A DNA stretch of 64,000 bases from Gammaproteobacteria bacterium. Lineage in GTDB: Bacteria > Pseudomonadota > Gammaproteobacteria > Xanthomonadales > SZUA-36. The notes under the pieces were generated by a model, which did not search any database, was not told the DNA's origin, and saw only the letters and a program-made list of their open reading frames with translations. Numbering within the stretch: position 1 is the stretch's first letter; every line of letters starts with the position of its first letter. Made by a program: the position numbers and the translations under genes. Below are positions 18,554-28,769 of the stretch, piece after piece. The stretch covers positions 1-64,000 of the forward strand of contig JAUIJU010000001.1 in assembly GCA_030431095.1 (NCBI GenBank). The letters run 5' to 3'.

Positions 18554-18919
18554 ATGAGCCCCGAAACCGACGGGTCGCTGCCCGGACGCTGGAGTCGCAC
18601 GCGGCGTGACTGGGCGGTGTGCCTCTGGATCGCCTTCCTGGCCGCTTGCCTGGGCGCCTTTGCGCAGTTTGCCTTCATCGATCCGGAATTGCTTGGCCGG
18701 TCCTGGGTCATGGGCTGGGAAACGGACCTGCGGCTGACGTACGGACTGGGCTTCGGGTTTTTCTTCCTGATCGGCCTGTTCGCCGCCCGCCTGACCGCGT
18801 TCATGATCCGCACGGGTCCGCGCAGCGGGCACGCGCGCGGACAGGGTCGGCGCAAGCCGCCCCCGGTACGTGATCCGGGTGAGCTGAACCCGGATCTGCG
18901 CGAGGAGCAGTGGCGGTGA
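18554..18919 (+). CDS. Small two-TM membrane protein embedded in the cco operon, function unknown
   Basis: ORF between ccoP and ccoG, start MSPETDG; overlaps the ccoG start (18910); two hydrophobic segments. Confidence 0.7.
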   Translation: MSPETDGSLPGRWSRTRRDWAVCLWIAFLAACLGAFAQFAFIDPELLGRSWVMGWETDLRLTYGLGFGFFFLIGLFAARLTAFMIRTGPRSGHARGQGRRKPPPVRDPGELNPDLREEQWR

Positions 18920-20301
18920 ATGCGTCTCCGGGGGGCGGCGAGACCCTCTACGTCAAGGAGCCGAAAATTTATCCCCGCGAGGTCTCCGGGCGCTACGATC
19001 GCCTGCGCAAGATCGCGGTATTCGTACTCCTGGGCCTCTACTACCTCATGCCCTGGTTAACCTGGGATGGCCGCCAGGCCGTGCTTTTCGATCTCCCGGC
19101 GCGGCGTTTCTTCATCCTGGGACTGGAGTTCTGGCCACAGGATTTCATTTACCTGGCCCTGCTGCTGATTTGCGCGGGCCTGTCGTTGTTTTTCTTCACC
19201 GCCCTGGCCGGTCGCCTCTGGTGTGGCTACGCCTGTCCGCAGACGGTCTGGACCGAGGTGTTCCTGTGGATGGAGCGCTGGGTGGAGGGCGACCGCAACA
19301 AGCAGATGAAACTGGACAAGGCGCCGTGGAGCGCCCACAAGATCGGCCGCAAGGCGCTGAAACAGTTCCTATGGATCACGTTTGCGCTGTGGACCGGATT
19401 CACGTTCGTCGGTTTTTTCACGCCGATCCGTGAGCTGGGCATCGATGTGGTCTCGTTCTCCCTGGGCGGCTGGGAGTTGTTCTGGGGTCTGTTCTACAGT
19501 TTCGCGACCTACGGCAACGCGGGCATTTTGCGCAGCCAGGTGTGCAAATACATGTGCCCCTATGCACGGTTCCAGAGCGCCATGTTTGACCGCGATACGC
19601 TGGTCATTTCCTACGACGAGGCACGCGGGGAGCCCCGCGGGGGACGCAGGAAGAGTGCCGATCCGAAGGCGCTGGGCCTGGGCGATTGCGTGTCATGCAC
19701 GCTGTGTGTGCAGGTATGTCCCACGGGAATCGACATCCGTGACGGTCTGCAGTACGAGTGCATCGCCTGCGCAGCCTGCATCGATGTCTGCGACCAGGTC
19801 ATGGACAAGATGGGTTACGAGCCCGGACTGATTCGCTATACCACGGAGAACGCCCTGGAAGGCAAGCCGACCCACGTGCTGCGCCCCCGGGTGATCATTT
19901 ACGCCGTGTTGCTGGGCGCGGTACTGACCGGCATTTTCGTCTCCCTGGGAAACAAGGTGCCGCTGCGGGTTGAAATGATCCGGGATAGGAACACCCTGTA
20001 CCGGGAGGTAGGCAATGGCCTGGTGGAAAACGTCTACCGGCTGAAACTGATCAACCAGGATGCGGCGGCGCACCGCTACCGGGTCACCGTTCCCGACTAT
20101 CCTGAGATCACCACCGAGGCCTTTCCGGCGCTGGTGCTCGAAGCCGGCCAGGTGGGTGAATTCACCTTCACGTTGACGGCGCCGGCCAGTCTTGGCGCCG
20201 GCGCGATGGAAGTTGACGTGGTGTTCGAGGCGGAAGACGATCCCGCAATCGTCAAGGTCGCCGACTCCCGGCTGTTGCTGCCGGCCGGGAATGGCCAGTG
20301 A
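18910..20301 (+). CDS. ccoG: cbb3 oxidase accessory protein CcoG (RdxA/FixG-like ferredoxin)
   Basis: CGYACPQTVWTEVFLWMERWVEG, CKYMCPYARFQSAMFD, CVSCTLCVQVCPTGIDIRDGLQYECIACAACIDVCD. Confidence 0.96.
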   Translation: MAVNASPGGGETLYVKEPKIYPREVSGRYDRLRKIAVFVLLGLYYLMPWLTWDGRQAVLFDLPARRFFILGLEFWPQDFIYLALLLICAGLSLFFFTALAGRLWCGYACPQTVWTEVFLWMERWVEGDRNKQMKLDKAPWSAHKIGRKALKQFLWITFALWTGFTFVGFFTPIRELGIDVVSFSLGGWELFWGLFYSFATYGNAGILRSQVCKYMCPYARFQSAMFDRDTLVISYDEARGEPRGGRRKSADPKALGLGDCVSCTLCVQVCPTGIDIRDGLQYECIACAACIDVCDQVMDKMGYEPGLIRYTTENALEGKPTHVLRPRVIIYAVLLGAVLTGIFVSLGNKVPLRVEMIRDRNTLYREVGNGLVENVYRLKLINQDAAAHRYRVTVPDYPEITTEAFPALVLEAGQVGEFTFTLTAPASLGAGAMEVDVVFEAEDDPAIVKVADSRLLLPAGNGQ

Positions 20302-20537
20302 GCGTGGGCGCCGCTGAGCCGTCGCCACCCAGGCCCTGGTACCGTGAACCCTGGCCGTGGATCATCATCGGCCTGCTGGGCAGCGTGATGGTGGCCAGCG
20401 GGGTGACGGTCTGGATTGCCGTCACCCACCCTGACGCCCTGGTGGTCGAAGAAGGCGAATACCGCGAGATTCGCAGTGAAATGCGCGCCCAGGACGTGCC
20501 CGGCGCCCGGGACATCGACACCACCGACGACGGCTGA
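20298..20537 (+). CDS. ccoH: FixH/CcoH-like small membrane protein (short)
   Basis: PWYREPWPWIIIGLLGSVMVASGVTVWIAVTHPDALV between ccoG and ccoI; 79 aa. Confidence 0.7.
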   Translation: MSVGAAEPSPPRPWYREPWPWIIIGLLGSVMVASGVTVWIAVTHPDALVVEEGEYREIRSEMRAQDVPGARDIDTTDDG

Positions 20538-23054
20538 ATGGCGGTGGCCGCCCTGTCGTCCAGCGCGTCTCCTGCTGCTTCCGCCGCTGCGCCGGACCTG
20601 TGTTTTCACTGTGGCGAACCCTGTCCTCCGGCGACACGGCTGTTCGTCGAGCGGGATGAACAACGGCTGCCCGTGTGTTGCGCCGGCTGCCAGGCAGTCT
20701 CCGAACTGATCTTTTCCAGCGGACTCGCGCGTTACTACCGTTTTCGTGAAGGCCAGGCGCGCACCGCCGACCTCGACGTGGATGAACTGTTGGACGCCTG
20801 GTCCCGGTGTGACGAACGCCGCGCCCTGTGGGGCAGGGACCTGGGCGGCGGGCGATTTGACCTCCTGCTGCAGACCGAGGGCGTTCGATGCGCCGCCTGC
20901 TCATGGCTGATCCGCAGTCGTCTCGAGCCGCGCGATGGTATCGAGCGCGTCCAGGTCGATGTCGGCTCCGGATACACGCGGATCACCTGGCGGCCGGAAC
21001 GCATCAGGCTGAGCGAGATTGCCGCTACGCTGGCGCGAAGCGGATACCGCCCCCACCTTCCGCTGGCCGAGGATGAGGAGCGCGGCCGCCTGCGTGAGCG
21101 GCGTGACGCCCTGTTGCGTCTCGGCGTCGCGGGCCTGGGCATGATGCAGGTGATGATGTACGCAGTGGGCCTCTATGCCGGGGAATCTCTGGGCATCAGC
21201 GCCGGCGCCGAGCGATTCCTGGAATGGACCAGCCTGCTGGTGACGCTGCCCGTCGTGCTGTACGCCGGGCGGCCGTTCTTCGAGGGGGCGGTGGCCGGTC
21301 TCCAAATGGGGCGCATGGGCATGGACGTCCCCGTGTCACTGGCCATCGGCATTGCTTTTGTATCCAGTTGCGTCAACTTCTTTCGCGGCGCCGGCGAAGT
21401 GTATTTCGACAGCGTGGTCATGTTCGTGTTTTTTCTGTCCGCGGCGCGCACGGTGCAGTTGCTTCAGCGACACCGCAACCTCCAGGGGGGCGCGGCGCTG
21501 GCGCGGTTGCTTCCGGAGTGGGCCCAGCGCGTGGACGGGGACAGGCTGGAAACCGTGCTGCTGGGCGACCTGCGTGAAGGCGACCGCGTGCGGGTGACGC
21601 CCGGCGGACCGTTCCCCGCCGACGGCCATATCCTGGAGGGGCGCACGCGGGTCGACGAGGCGCTGTTGACGGGCGAATCTTGCTGGCTCGAACGGGTGCC
21701 GGGCGACGCCGTGGTGGGTGGCAGCCTGAACCGGGACCACTCGGTGGACATGGTGGTCAGCGCCATCGGCCAGGACACCACGGTATCGGCACTCGGTCGA
21801 CTGCTGCTGCAGGCGGGCGGGCGGGAAGGCCGTGGCGCCGGGCTGGCGGAGCGCACAGCCGGGTTCTTCGTGGCGGCCGTGCTGACCATTGCCGTTCTGA
21901 CCGGCCTGGCGTGGTGGTCCATCGACCCCACCCGCGTGTTGCCAACGGTGCTTGCGGTACTGGTGGTCAGTTGCCCCTGTGCGCTGTCCCTGGCGTTCCC
22001 TGCGGCGCTGGCGGCGGCCGGCCGACGGCTGCTTCGCGACGGCATTTTGCTGACCCGCGCTGATTCCCTGGAAGCCCTGGCCGCTGCAGACCGGGCGGTA
22101 TTCGACAAGACCGGCACGCTGACGGCCGGTCGGCCCGAGCTGGCGAGGGTTACGCTCAACCCCGACCACCCCATGGCTGAGACGCTGGGCGAACATGGCG
22201 CCAGGGCCGTGGCGGCCGCCCTGGAAACCCATTCCGCGCACCCATTGGCACGGGCGTTTCGTGGCAGTGGCGCGCCTTTGGAGGCGGTGGATGTGCAAGC
22301 GATCGAACACCGCGGTCTGCAGGGTCGAGTGGACGGACAGGCCTGGAGAATCGGCTCAGCCGCACTGGTGTGCCCTGGTGGCCCCACGGTGGACGAAGCG
22401 GATGCGGCCGGCCCGGTCTGGCTGGGCAATGACGCCGGCTGGCTGGCGCGATTTTCCATGCGGGACGGATTGCGTGAGGGTGGCGGACGCCTGGTGGAGC
22501 GCCTGGCCGATCGCGGGCTACGCGTCACGGTTGCGTCCGGGGATACGCTCGACGCCGTATGCCGGGTGGCGAAACGGCTGGGTATCCAGGACATCCATGC
22601 CGAGCTTTCCCCGGAAGGGAAAATGGCCCTGGTGCGGGCGCTGCAGGGCCAGGGGCACACCGTGCTGATGGTCGGGGATGGTGTCAACGACGGCCCGGTA
22701 TTGGCGGCTGCGGACGTATCCATGACCGTGCCCGGCGCCACCGAGCTGGCCAACAGCGCCGCGGACCTGATCCTGACCGGCGCCTCGCTGGACGGGGTCG
22801 GTGCCGCGGTGGACCTGGCACGCGAGACCCGGCGCGTGGTGCGCCAGAACCTGGCCTGGGCAGTGGCCTACAACCTGCTGGCCCTGCCGCTGGCCGTCAG
22901 CGGTCAGTTGGCGCCATGGATGGCGGCGCTGGGCATGTCGGCGTCCTCCCTGTTGGTGGTGCTGAACTCGGCGCGGCTCGCCAGGGGGTGCACTCTCGCC
23001 GTCACCGCCGTTGACGCTCCGGTGAAAGACGCCGGGCAGGCGGTGCGCGCGTGA
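20538..23054 (+). CDS. ccoI: Copper-translocating P-type ATPase CcoI/FixI
   Basis: CFHCGEPCP..., VVSCPCALSLAFPAALA, FDKTGTLTAGRP, MVGDGVNDGPVLAAADVS. Confidence 0.95.
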   Translation: MAVAALSSSASPAASAAAPDLCFHCGEPCPPATRLFVERDEQRLPVCCAGCQAVSELIFSSGLARYYRFREGQARTADLDVDELLDAWSRCDERRALWGRDLGGGRFDLLLQTEGVRCAACSWLIRSRLEPRDGIERVQVDVGSGYTRITWRPERIRLSEIAATLARSGYRPHLPLAEDEERGRLRERRDALLRLGVAGLGMMQVMMYAVGLYAGESLGISAGAERFLEWTSLLVTLPVVLYAGRPFFEGAVAGLQMGRMGMDVPVSLAIGIAFVSSCVNFFRGAGEVYFDSVVMFVFFLSAARTVQLLQRHRNLQGGAALARLLPEWAQRVDGDRLETVLLGDLREGDRVRVTPGGPFPADGHILEGRTRVDEALLTGESCWLERVPGDAVVGGSLNRDHSVDMVVSAIGQDTTVSALGRLLLQAGGREGRGAGLAERTAGFFVAAVLTIAVLTGLAWWSIDPTRVLPTVLAVLVVSCPCALSLAFPAALAAAGRRLLRDGILLTRADSLEALAAADRAVFDKTGTLTAGRPELARVTLNPDHPMAETLGEHGARAVAAALETHSAHPLARAFRGSGAPLEAVDVQAIEHRGLQGRVDGQAWRIGSAALVCPGGPTVDEADAAGPVWLGNDAGWLARFSMRDGLREGGGRLVERLADRGLRVTVASGDTLDAVCRVAKRLGIQDIHAELSPEGKMALVRALQGQGHTVLMVGDGVNDGPVLAAADVSMTVPGATELANSAADLILTGASLDGVGAAVDLARETRRVVRQNLAWAVAYNLLALPLAVSGQLAPWMAALGMSASSLLVVLNSARLARGCTLAVTAVDAPVKDAGQAVRA

Positions 23055-23278
23055 GCATCATCTACGTCATGATCCCATTGGCGCTGGTGCTCGTCGGGGT
23101 GGCCGTCTGGGCGCTGGTGTGGGCCATCCGCTCGGGCCAGTTCGACGAACTCGAGTCTCACGGCTGGACGCCGGTCCTGGACGACGACGAGCGTCCGCAC
23201 CCGGAGACACCGGCAGACCAGGAGCGCCCGCATTCCGGGCAAGGCGCCGGCGCGGACGGCGGGGAAGGTTCGGGTTGA
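23051..23278 (+). CDS. ccoS: cbb3-type oxidase assembly protein CcoS
   Basis: MSIIYVMIPLALVLVGVAVWALVWAIRSGQFDELESHGWTPVLDDD; overlaps the ccoI end. Confidence 0.93.
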   Translation: MSIIYVMIPLALVLVGVAVWALVWAIRSGQFDELESHGWTPVLDDDERPHPETPADQERPHSGQGAGADGGEGSG

Positions 23279-23994
23279 ACCTTGCGGAATGGTTGCCGAT
23301 CGGGGTGACCGCCTTCCTGGCCGGCCTGCTGGGCGGCGGCCATTGTTTCGGCATGTGCGCCGGTATCGCCGGCGGTCTGGGTGCGCTGTCCACGGGGCGG
23401 GGCGCCTGGGTTTCCGCCCTGTTGTTCAATGGTGGCCGGGTCCTGAGCTATGCGCTGCTCGGCGCCGTGTTCGCGGGTGTGCTGGGCCAGGCAGCGGAGG
23501 CGCTCGGCGTTCCGGGATGGTCACGTGGACTGCGCGCCGTCACCGCCGTGTTGATCGCCATGGTGGGCCTGCGTTTCACCTTTGACTGGCAGGGCCTCGC
23601 GCGAATCGAGCGCCTGGGTGCGGGACTCTGGGCACGGATATCGCCCCTGGCGCGCCGCGCTGCCTCCCGGCCGGGTTTTTTCGGACGCTTCGCGCTCGGC
23701 CTCACCTGGGGTTTTCTGCCCTGTGGGCTGGTCTACACCATGCTCCTGACCGCCACCAGTACCGGTTCGGCACCGTCGGGCTTCCTGACCATGCTGGCCT
23801 TCGGCCTGGGAACCCTACCGGCCCTGCTGGGCATGACCCTGTGGGCGCCGGCCCTGGCGGGGTTCCTGCAGGAGCGTGGTACGCGTCGGCTGGTCGGAAT
23901 GGGATTGCTGCTGTTGGCGGCCTGGACATTGCTGGTGCTCTGGGGACTTGGCGGCGGGCTCGAGCACGCACACCACGGTATGCATCATGGCTGA
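23275..23994 (+). CDS. SafE/TauE family (CcoJ-like) membrane protein
   Basis: TTG start overlapping the ccoS stop; GLLGGGHCFGMCAGIAGGLGAL...GFLPCGLVYTMLLTATSTGS. Confidence 0.85.
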   Translation: MNLAEWLPIGVTAFLAGLLGGGHCFGMCAGIAGGLGALSTGRGAWVSALLFNGGRVLSYALLGAVFAGVLGQAAEALGVPGWSRGLRAVTAVLIAMVGLRFTFDWQGLARIERLGAGLWARISPLARRAASRPGFFGRFALGLTWGFLPCGLVYTMLLTATSTGSAPSGFLTMLAFGLGTLPALLGMTLWAPALAGFLQERGTRRLVGMGLLLLAAWTLLVLWGLGGGLEHAHHGMHHG

Positions 23995-24055
23995 TCCGCC
24001 TTCGGCTCGCGGGCGGGGTTAGAATGCCTGCAGTCGACATGGGTGGGGAAAGTCC

Positions 24056-25687
24056 ATGAACGGTCGCATTCGCAGCATTTACGGCAGGGTTGTCTTCGTC
24101 CTGCTCGCCTCGGCGCTGGTCCTTGCCGCGCCGGTCCAGGGCCAGGACGAGACACCGGCCCCGGCTTCACCGCCGGCGCCGGTGGTCGATGCGCAGCCAT
24201 TGGGCTCCGTGGCGCAGGTTCGCGTGGACGGCAAGGTATTGTTCTCGGTGCGCGGTCTCAGCGCCTTTCCTGCGTCCCGGCGGGCGCGCCAGGTCTCAGA
24301 CCGGATCGTGGAGTTCGCCCGTAACGAGCGCGTTTCGCCGGAGCAACTCACCGTGCGCGAAGATGAACGCGGTCACTTCGTCCTGGAGGTCGGGGAACTC
24401 ATGGTCACCCGGCTGTTCGAGGAGGATGCCCATATTGAGGGCATCGCGCTGCCCCTGCTGTCCGAGGTTGTCGCCGTGCGCATCCGCGAGTCGGTGACCA
24501 AGTACCGGGCGGACCGGACCCCGAGGGCCTTATGGCGCTCAGCCCTGTTTTCCGTGGGCCTGACCGGTGTGCTGGCGTTGCTGGCCTGGGGCCTCCTGCG
24601 ACTGCGCCGCTGGCTGGAACGCGTGGTGCGCAGAAAGGTGGACCGCAGCATGGCGAACCTGGAGCGCAAATCCGGATCCGTGGTGCACCGCAGTCACCTG
24701 TGGGGCCTGGCGAACGGCCTGTTGCACGCCCTGTGGATTCTTTCCCTGCTGGTCATCGTCTATTTCTATCTTTCCTCGGTGCTGGGTACGTTTCCCTGGA
24801 CGCGGGGTTTCGCCCTGGTGCTGCTGGACTACATCGCCAATCCGTTGGCCCATATGGGCCAGGCCATCGTGCACGCCATCCCGGATCTGATGTTCCTGCT
24901 GGTGCTGTGGTTCGTGGTGCGCTACCTGCTGCGCACGCTCAAGTCCTTTTTCGAGGCCGTACATCGCGGCCGGGTCACGCTGGTCAACTTCGAGGCCGAT
25001 TGGGCGATGCCCACCTACCGGCTGCTGCGCATCGCGGTGATCGCCTTCGCGCTGGTGGTGGCCTATCCCTACATTCCCGGGTCGGATTCAGCCGCGTTCA
25101 AGGGCATTTCCCTGTTCCTGGGCGTGATCGTTTCACTGGGCTCGACGTCGTTCATTTCCAACCTGATCGCCGGCATTGCCCTGACCTACCGCGGCGTATT
25201 TCGCGAAGGGGACTGGGTGGTGATCGGTTCCGAGGAAGGGCGGGTGGAAGAAATCCGTTCCCAGGTCGTACGGCTGCGGACGCGGGACAATGAGCGCGTC
25301 AGTATTCCCAGTTCGACGATACTCAACGCCAATGTGACCAACCTGAGCGAACAGGCGGATGGCAAGGGCCTGGCACTGCGCGCCTATGTCGGACTGGGCT
25401 ACGACGTCGCCTGGCGCAAGGCGGAGGAACTGTTGCTGGCGGCGGCCGCCGACACCGAGGGCGTGCTCGCTGAGCCCGAACCCTGGGTTCAGACCAACGA
25501 CCTGGGAGACTGCTCGGTCACCCACATGCTGGTGGTGCGGGTAGCCGACGCCGGGCCGCTTCCCGCCATACGCACCCGTCTGCACCGGGCCATCCTGGAC
25601 CGCTTCCACGGGGCGGGCGTGCAGATCATGTCACCGTCCTACGTGGCCGACCCGGAATCTCCCAAGGTGCCACCGGTCGACAACTGA
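24056..25687 (+). CDS. Mechanosensitive ion channel (MscS) family protein
   Basis: GVIVSLGSTSFISNLIAGIALTYRGVFREGDWVVIGSEEGRVEEIRSQVVRLRTRDNERVSIPSSTILNANVTNLSE. Confidence 0.92.
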   Translation: MNGRIRSIYGRVVFVLLASALVLAAPVQGQDETPAPASPPAPVVDAQPLGSVAQVRVDGKVLFSVRGLSAFPASRRARQVSDRIVEFARNERVSPEQLTVREDERGHFVLEVGELMVTRLFEEDAHIEGIALPLLSEVVAVRIRESVTKYRADRTPRALWRSALFSVGLTGVLALLAWGLLRLRRWLERVVRRKVDRSMANLERKSGSVVHRSHLWGLANGLLHALWILSLLVIVYFYLSSVLGTFPWTRGFALVLLDYIANPLAHMGQAIVHAIPDLMFLLVLWFVVRYLLRTLKSFFEAVHRGRVTLVNFEADWAMPTYRLLRIAVIAFALVVAYPYIPGSDSAAFKGISLFLGVIVSLGSTSFISNLIAGIALTYRGVFREGDWVVIGSEEGRVEEIRSQVVRLRTRDNERVSIPSSTILNANVTNLSEQADGKGLALRAYVGLGYDVAWRKAEELLLAAAADTEGVLAEPEPWVQTNDLGDCSVTHMLVVRVADAGPLPAIRTRLHRAILDRFHGAGVQIMSPSYVADPESPKVPPVDN

Positions 25688-25694
25688 GCCGGTC

Positions 25695-25719
25695 GGCGGC
25701 CCGGACAGGCCGGGCCGCC
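25695..25719. terminator. Hairpin (10-bp perfect stem, 5-nt loop) between convergent genes
   Basis: ggcggcccgg-acagg-ccgggccgcc immediately after the MscS stop. Confidence 0.6.
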
Positions 25720-25739
25720 ACGATGCTTCGCTGTTTGTC

Positions 25740-28619
25740 TCAGGGCGTCACCGGCAAAAACTGGAAGCGGGCCACCTCCGTGGAGTCCGCCGCGTCCTGA
25801 CCCAGGGTCAGCGGGTGGTACTGGTTGGTGAGCCACCAGGGCAACTGGTCGGCGTAGTGGGGGCTCAGGAAGACGCCGCTGCGACCTCCAGGAATGATCT
25901 CTTCACCCACCGGACCGTCCGGTCCGAGTTCCCCGATGAATCGGCGTGCCGGTCCACCGCCGAACATGAATTCGTTCAGGCCGTTGGAGCGGGCGCCGTG
26001 TGCCGACGCGTCGACGGCGCCGCGGCCGCCGGAGCGGGCCAGGCCGGGCAGGTCCGGCGCCAGGTCGGCCAGGCCGCCACCGTTGGGCACGTTGAAGGGG
26101 TCCATGTTCAGCACGTGGTCGAACACGATACGGTGCAACTTGCCCCAACGGTAGTCCTCGAGGTTGGTCGAACCGCCGAACGCCGGTGCGAATTCCTCCG
26201 AGGCCAGCAGGTCCAGCGCGCCGGCCAGGCTGGCCAGAAGGATGGCGTCGCGGCTGTCCGCCGGCGTGGGTGGCTGCGCCATGGGCAGGTTGAAAAAGGG
26301 AATGCCCGAAGCGCCTATGCCCTGGTTCTGCTCGAAAGACTGCAGCAGCCAGGCAAAAGAACGCAGGGCTTCGGTGCTGCCCGGCAGATAGTCCCCCAAT
26401 CCAATCGCCCCCAGCGTGGCGTCGATCGTGTTGCCGATGGCCTGGCCACGCCAGGTCGCGTAGATCGTGGCCGCTACCGAAGCGTCGATCTCTTCCTGGG
26501 ACGGTTCCGGCAGGTCGGTGGCGTCATCGAAGGGGTCATAGCCTTCGGCGATGCCGGTGGGACTGCTGAACTGCCATGCCGCCAGGCGCGACACGGCTTC
26601 GACGATGCGCGGGTCGGCCGCGAACTGGGCGATGCCCGGCCAGGCGCCGTCGGCCGTGGCCCGGTCGAAGGCCTGCACAATGAACGGCGTCAGCAGTTCC
26701 GCATCCAGCCACTGGTGGTTGGACTGCAGCAACGCCATGTCGTCCAGGGTCACGTCGCCGCGTGCCACCAGCGCTTGCAGTTCCCGGTCGATGCGCCCCA
26801 TGCGCAGGGCGGAGTAGCCGGCGTTGAGATAGTACAGGCCGCCGCCCGGGCGCACCTGGTTCAGCGCGTTGTTGTCCAGCGTGTTGCCGACCGGGTCGTT
26901 GTTGGCATTGGCCAGGTAACCCCAGTCGGGGTTCACGGACTGGGGCATTTCTGCCCAGGGAAGGATCTCGAAGGCGGAAATTTGCCCGTCCTGGGGCGCC
27001 ATGCTGGTCAGCCACTCGTGGTTCAGCGCGCCCGAGCCATCGCGAATGAGGAACGGCGGCATGCCGCCAGCGGGCGCCATGTCGTTCTGCAGGTCCGCGC
27101 GCAGGGGCAATTCGCCGGTGGCGTAGTAGCCGATGTTGCCTTCGCGGTCGGCGTAGATGAAATTCTGCGAACCGACGTCGAAATCCTGCAGGGCCGCCTC
27201 GAAATCGTCGATGTTGCGCGCCTGGTTGATCTTGCGGAACGCCGCCAGTTCCAGTGTCGGGCCCCAGCCGATGTACTGCACGCTGAGCCCGAAGTCGCCG
27301 TCGATTTCCACCAGCGGCCCGTTGTTGCGCCGCGGCACGATCACCGTGATGGTGCCGCCGTCGTAAGGCACGTCGGCGCGCGAGACGTTATCTGCTTCGC
27401 CGTCCCCGACGGCGTTCGCGTAATAGCTCTGGAACAACCACTGGACCGGTTCGATCTGGCCCTGGAACAGGGTGTGCGTGGGCAGGCCCAGGCCGTTCAG
27501 CACCAGGGTCTCCTGGTAGGTGTCGGTCACATCCATCGGGTTGGTGGTTGTGCCCCAGCACAGGTCCTGGTTGCAGCCCTGGATGACTCCCGGCGCGCCG
27601 GGAAGACTGACGCCACTCACGGTAAACCCGCCATCGCCGGTCACGATGAGTTGTTCCTCGGTGAAGATAGGCGGCATGCCGAGTGACAGGTGCGGATCGT
27701 TCGCCACCAGGGGCAACCCATTGGCGGTGTGGGTCGCGGACACGGCCCACTCGTTGGACCCGCCGCGGCCTTCCCGCTTCTCCAGGGTCCCCGCCAGCAC
27801 CGGAATGTGCTCGATGCGTTCGCGGTAGCGGCCGGCCAGGCGTGCGGCCGTCTCGGAAACCCGGCCAATTCGCTGCGGTGCGGACCAGGGGACTCGGGCC
27901 GTCTTCGCGCGGCCCGCGCCGCCGCCCTTGCGATTCACCAGTTGCGGGTTGCCGACGCCGCCGATGCCGTCAAGAAATCCGGGTACGGAGACGCGTCCGT
28001 CGATCGGCGCGACGCGATGGGTGTCAACGGCGAACAGCGCGTTGCCGTCGAAGCCGCCGATATCGCCCACGGTCTGGTACGCCAGCGCCTTGATCGTGAA
28101 ATCGATGTCGAGGTCGAATGACAGCTGGAAGGCCAGCGCCTTGCCCACAACCACCGAGTCGATCGGCGTCCAGGCCGGAACCGTGGTCAGTTCCAGCGCG
28201 GTGTACTCCGGTGGCAGGGGGTTGCGGGCCAGCCAGGCGTTGACGCCGTCGGCGTAGGCGCCGAGCCAGGCCTGGGTGTCCGGGTCCAGGGCCGACCACG
28301 TTGCCATGGCGGCGCGGCGCAGCCCCAGCGTGCGCAACTGGATATCGCTGGCGAGCTGGGACGGACCGAACATCTCGGCGGATGTGCCGCTGGCCTGGCG
28401 CCGCGTTGCGTCCATCTGGAAAAAGCGATCCGCCGCGTGCAGGTAGCCCTGGGCGAAGATCACGCCCAGTTCGTCGGATCCCGAAATACTTGGTATGCCG
28501 AGCGCGTCGAGCTGCACGGTAACCGGCGTCGCGACGCCCGGGACCGTGATGTCTTCCTGGGCGGAGGCGGCTTGGTGAATGCCGATCGTGACGAGTAACA
28601 GGGTGAGATATCTGAGCAT
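25740..28619 (-). CDS. Penicillin acylase family protein (Ntn hydrolase)
   Basis: Signal peptide MLRYLTLLLVTIGIHQAASA; GLPSISG-like start and FAQGYLHAADRFFQMD; nucleophile block GRGGSNEWAVSATHTANGLPLVANDPHL. Confidence 0.92.
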   Translation of the reverse strand: MLRYLTLLLVTIGIHQAASAQEDITVPGVATPVTVQLDALGIPSISGSDELGVIFAQGYLHAADRFFQMDATRRQASGTSAEMFGPSQLASDIQLRTLGLRRAAMATWSALDPDTQAWLGAYADGVNAWLARNPLPPEYTALELTTVPAWTPIDSVVVGKALAFQLSFDLDIDFTIKALAYQTVGDIGGFDGNALFAVDTHRVAPIDGRVSVPGFLDGIGGVGNPQLVNRKGGGAGRAKTARVPWSAPQRIGRVSETAARLAGRYRERIEHIPVLAGTLEKREGRGGSNEWAVSATHTANGLPLVANDPHLSLGMPPIFTEEQLIVTGDGGFTVSGVSLPGAPGVIQGCNQDLCWGTTTNPMDVTDTYQETLVLNGLGLPTHTLFQGQIEPVQWLFQSYYANAVGDGEADNVSRADVPYDGGTITVIVPRRNNGPLVEIDGDFGLSVQYIGWGPTLELAAFRKINQARNIDDFEAALQDFDVGSQNFIYADREGNIGYYATGELPLRADLQNDMAPAGGMPPFLIRDGSGALNHEWLTSMAPQDGQISAFEILPWAEMPQSVNPDWGYLANANNDPVGNTLDNNALNQVRPGGGLYYLNAGYSALRMGRIDRELQALVARGDVTLDDMALLQSNHQWLDAELLTPFIVQAFDRATADGAWPGIAQFAADPRIVEAVSRLAAWQFSSPTGIAEGYDPFDDATDLPEPSQEEIDASVAATIYATWRGQAIGNTIDATLGAIGLGDYLPGSTEALRSFAWLLQSFEQNQGIGASGIPFFNLPMAQPPTPADSRDAILLASLAGALDLLASEEFAPAFGGSTNLEDYRWGKLHRIVFDHVLNMDPFNVPNGGGLADLAPDLPGLARSGGRGAVDASAHGARSNGLNEFMFGGGPARRFIGELGPDGPVGEEIIPGGRSGVFLSPHYADQLPWWLTNQYHPLTLGQDAADSTEVARFQFLPVTP

Positions 28620-28769
28620 GATCGTTCCTGTCTGTTTTTTGAGCCTGCAAGGAGTATAGAACACGTTTCGCTACGATCACGTCGATCGCGGGCGCGGGCC
28701 GAATCGAGTGTGCGCATTCAAACCAAAAGGGGAAAATGGGCGTCGGACCTGGAGAGTCGGCGTAACGAA

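Noticed and set aside
17311-18855. 514-aa minus-strand ORF
   Set aside because: Antisense to ccoP and neighbours, which have unambiguous haem-binding motifs.
25815-27686. 623-aa plus-strand ORF
   Set aside because: Antisense to the penicillin acylase gene, which has a clear signal peptide and nucleophile motif.
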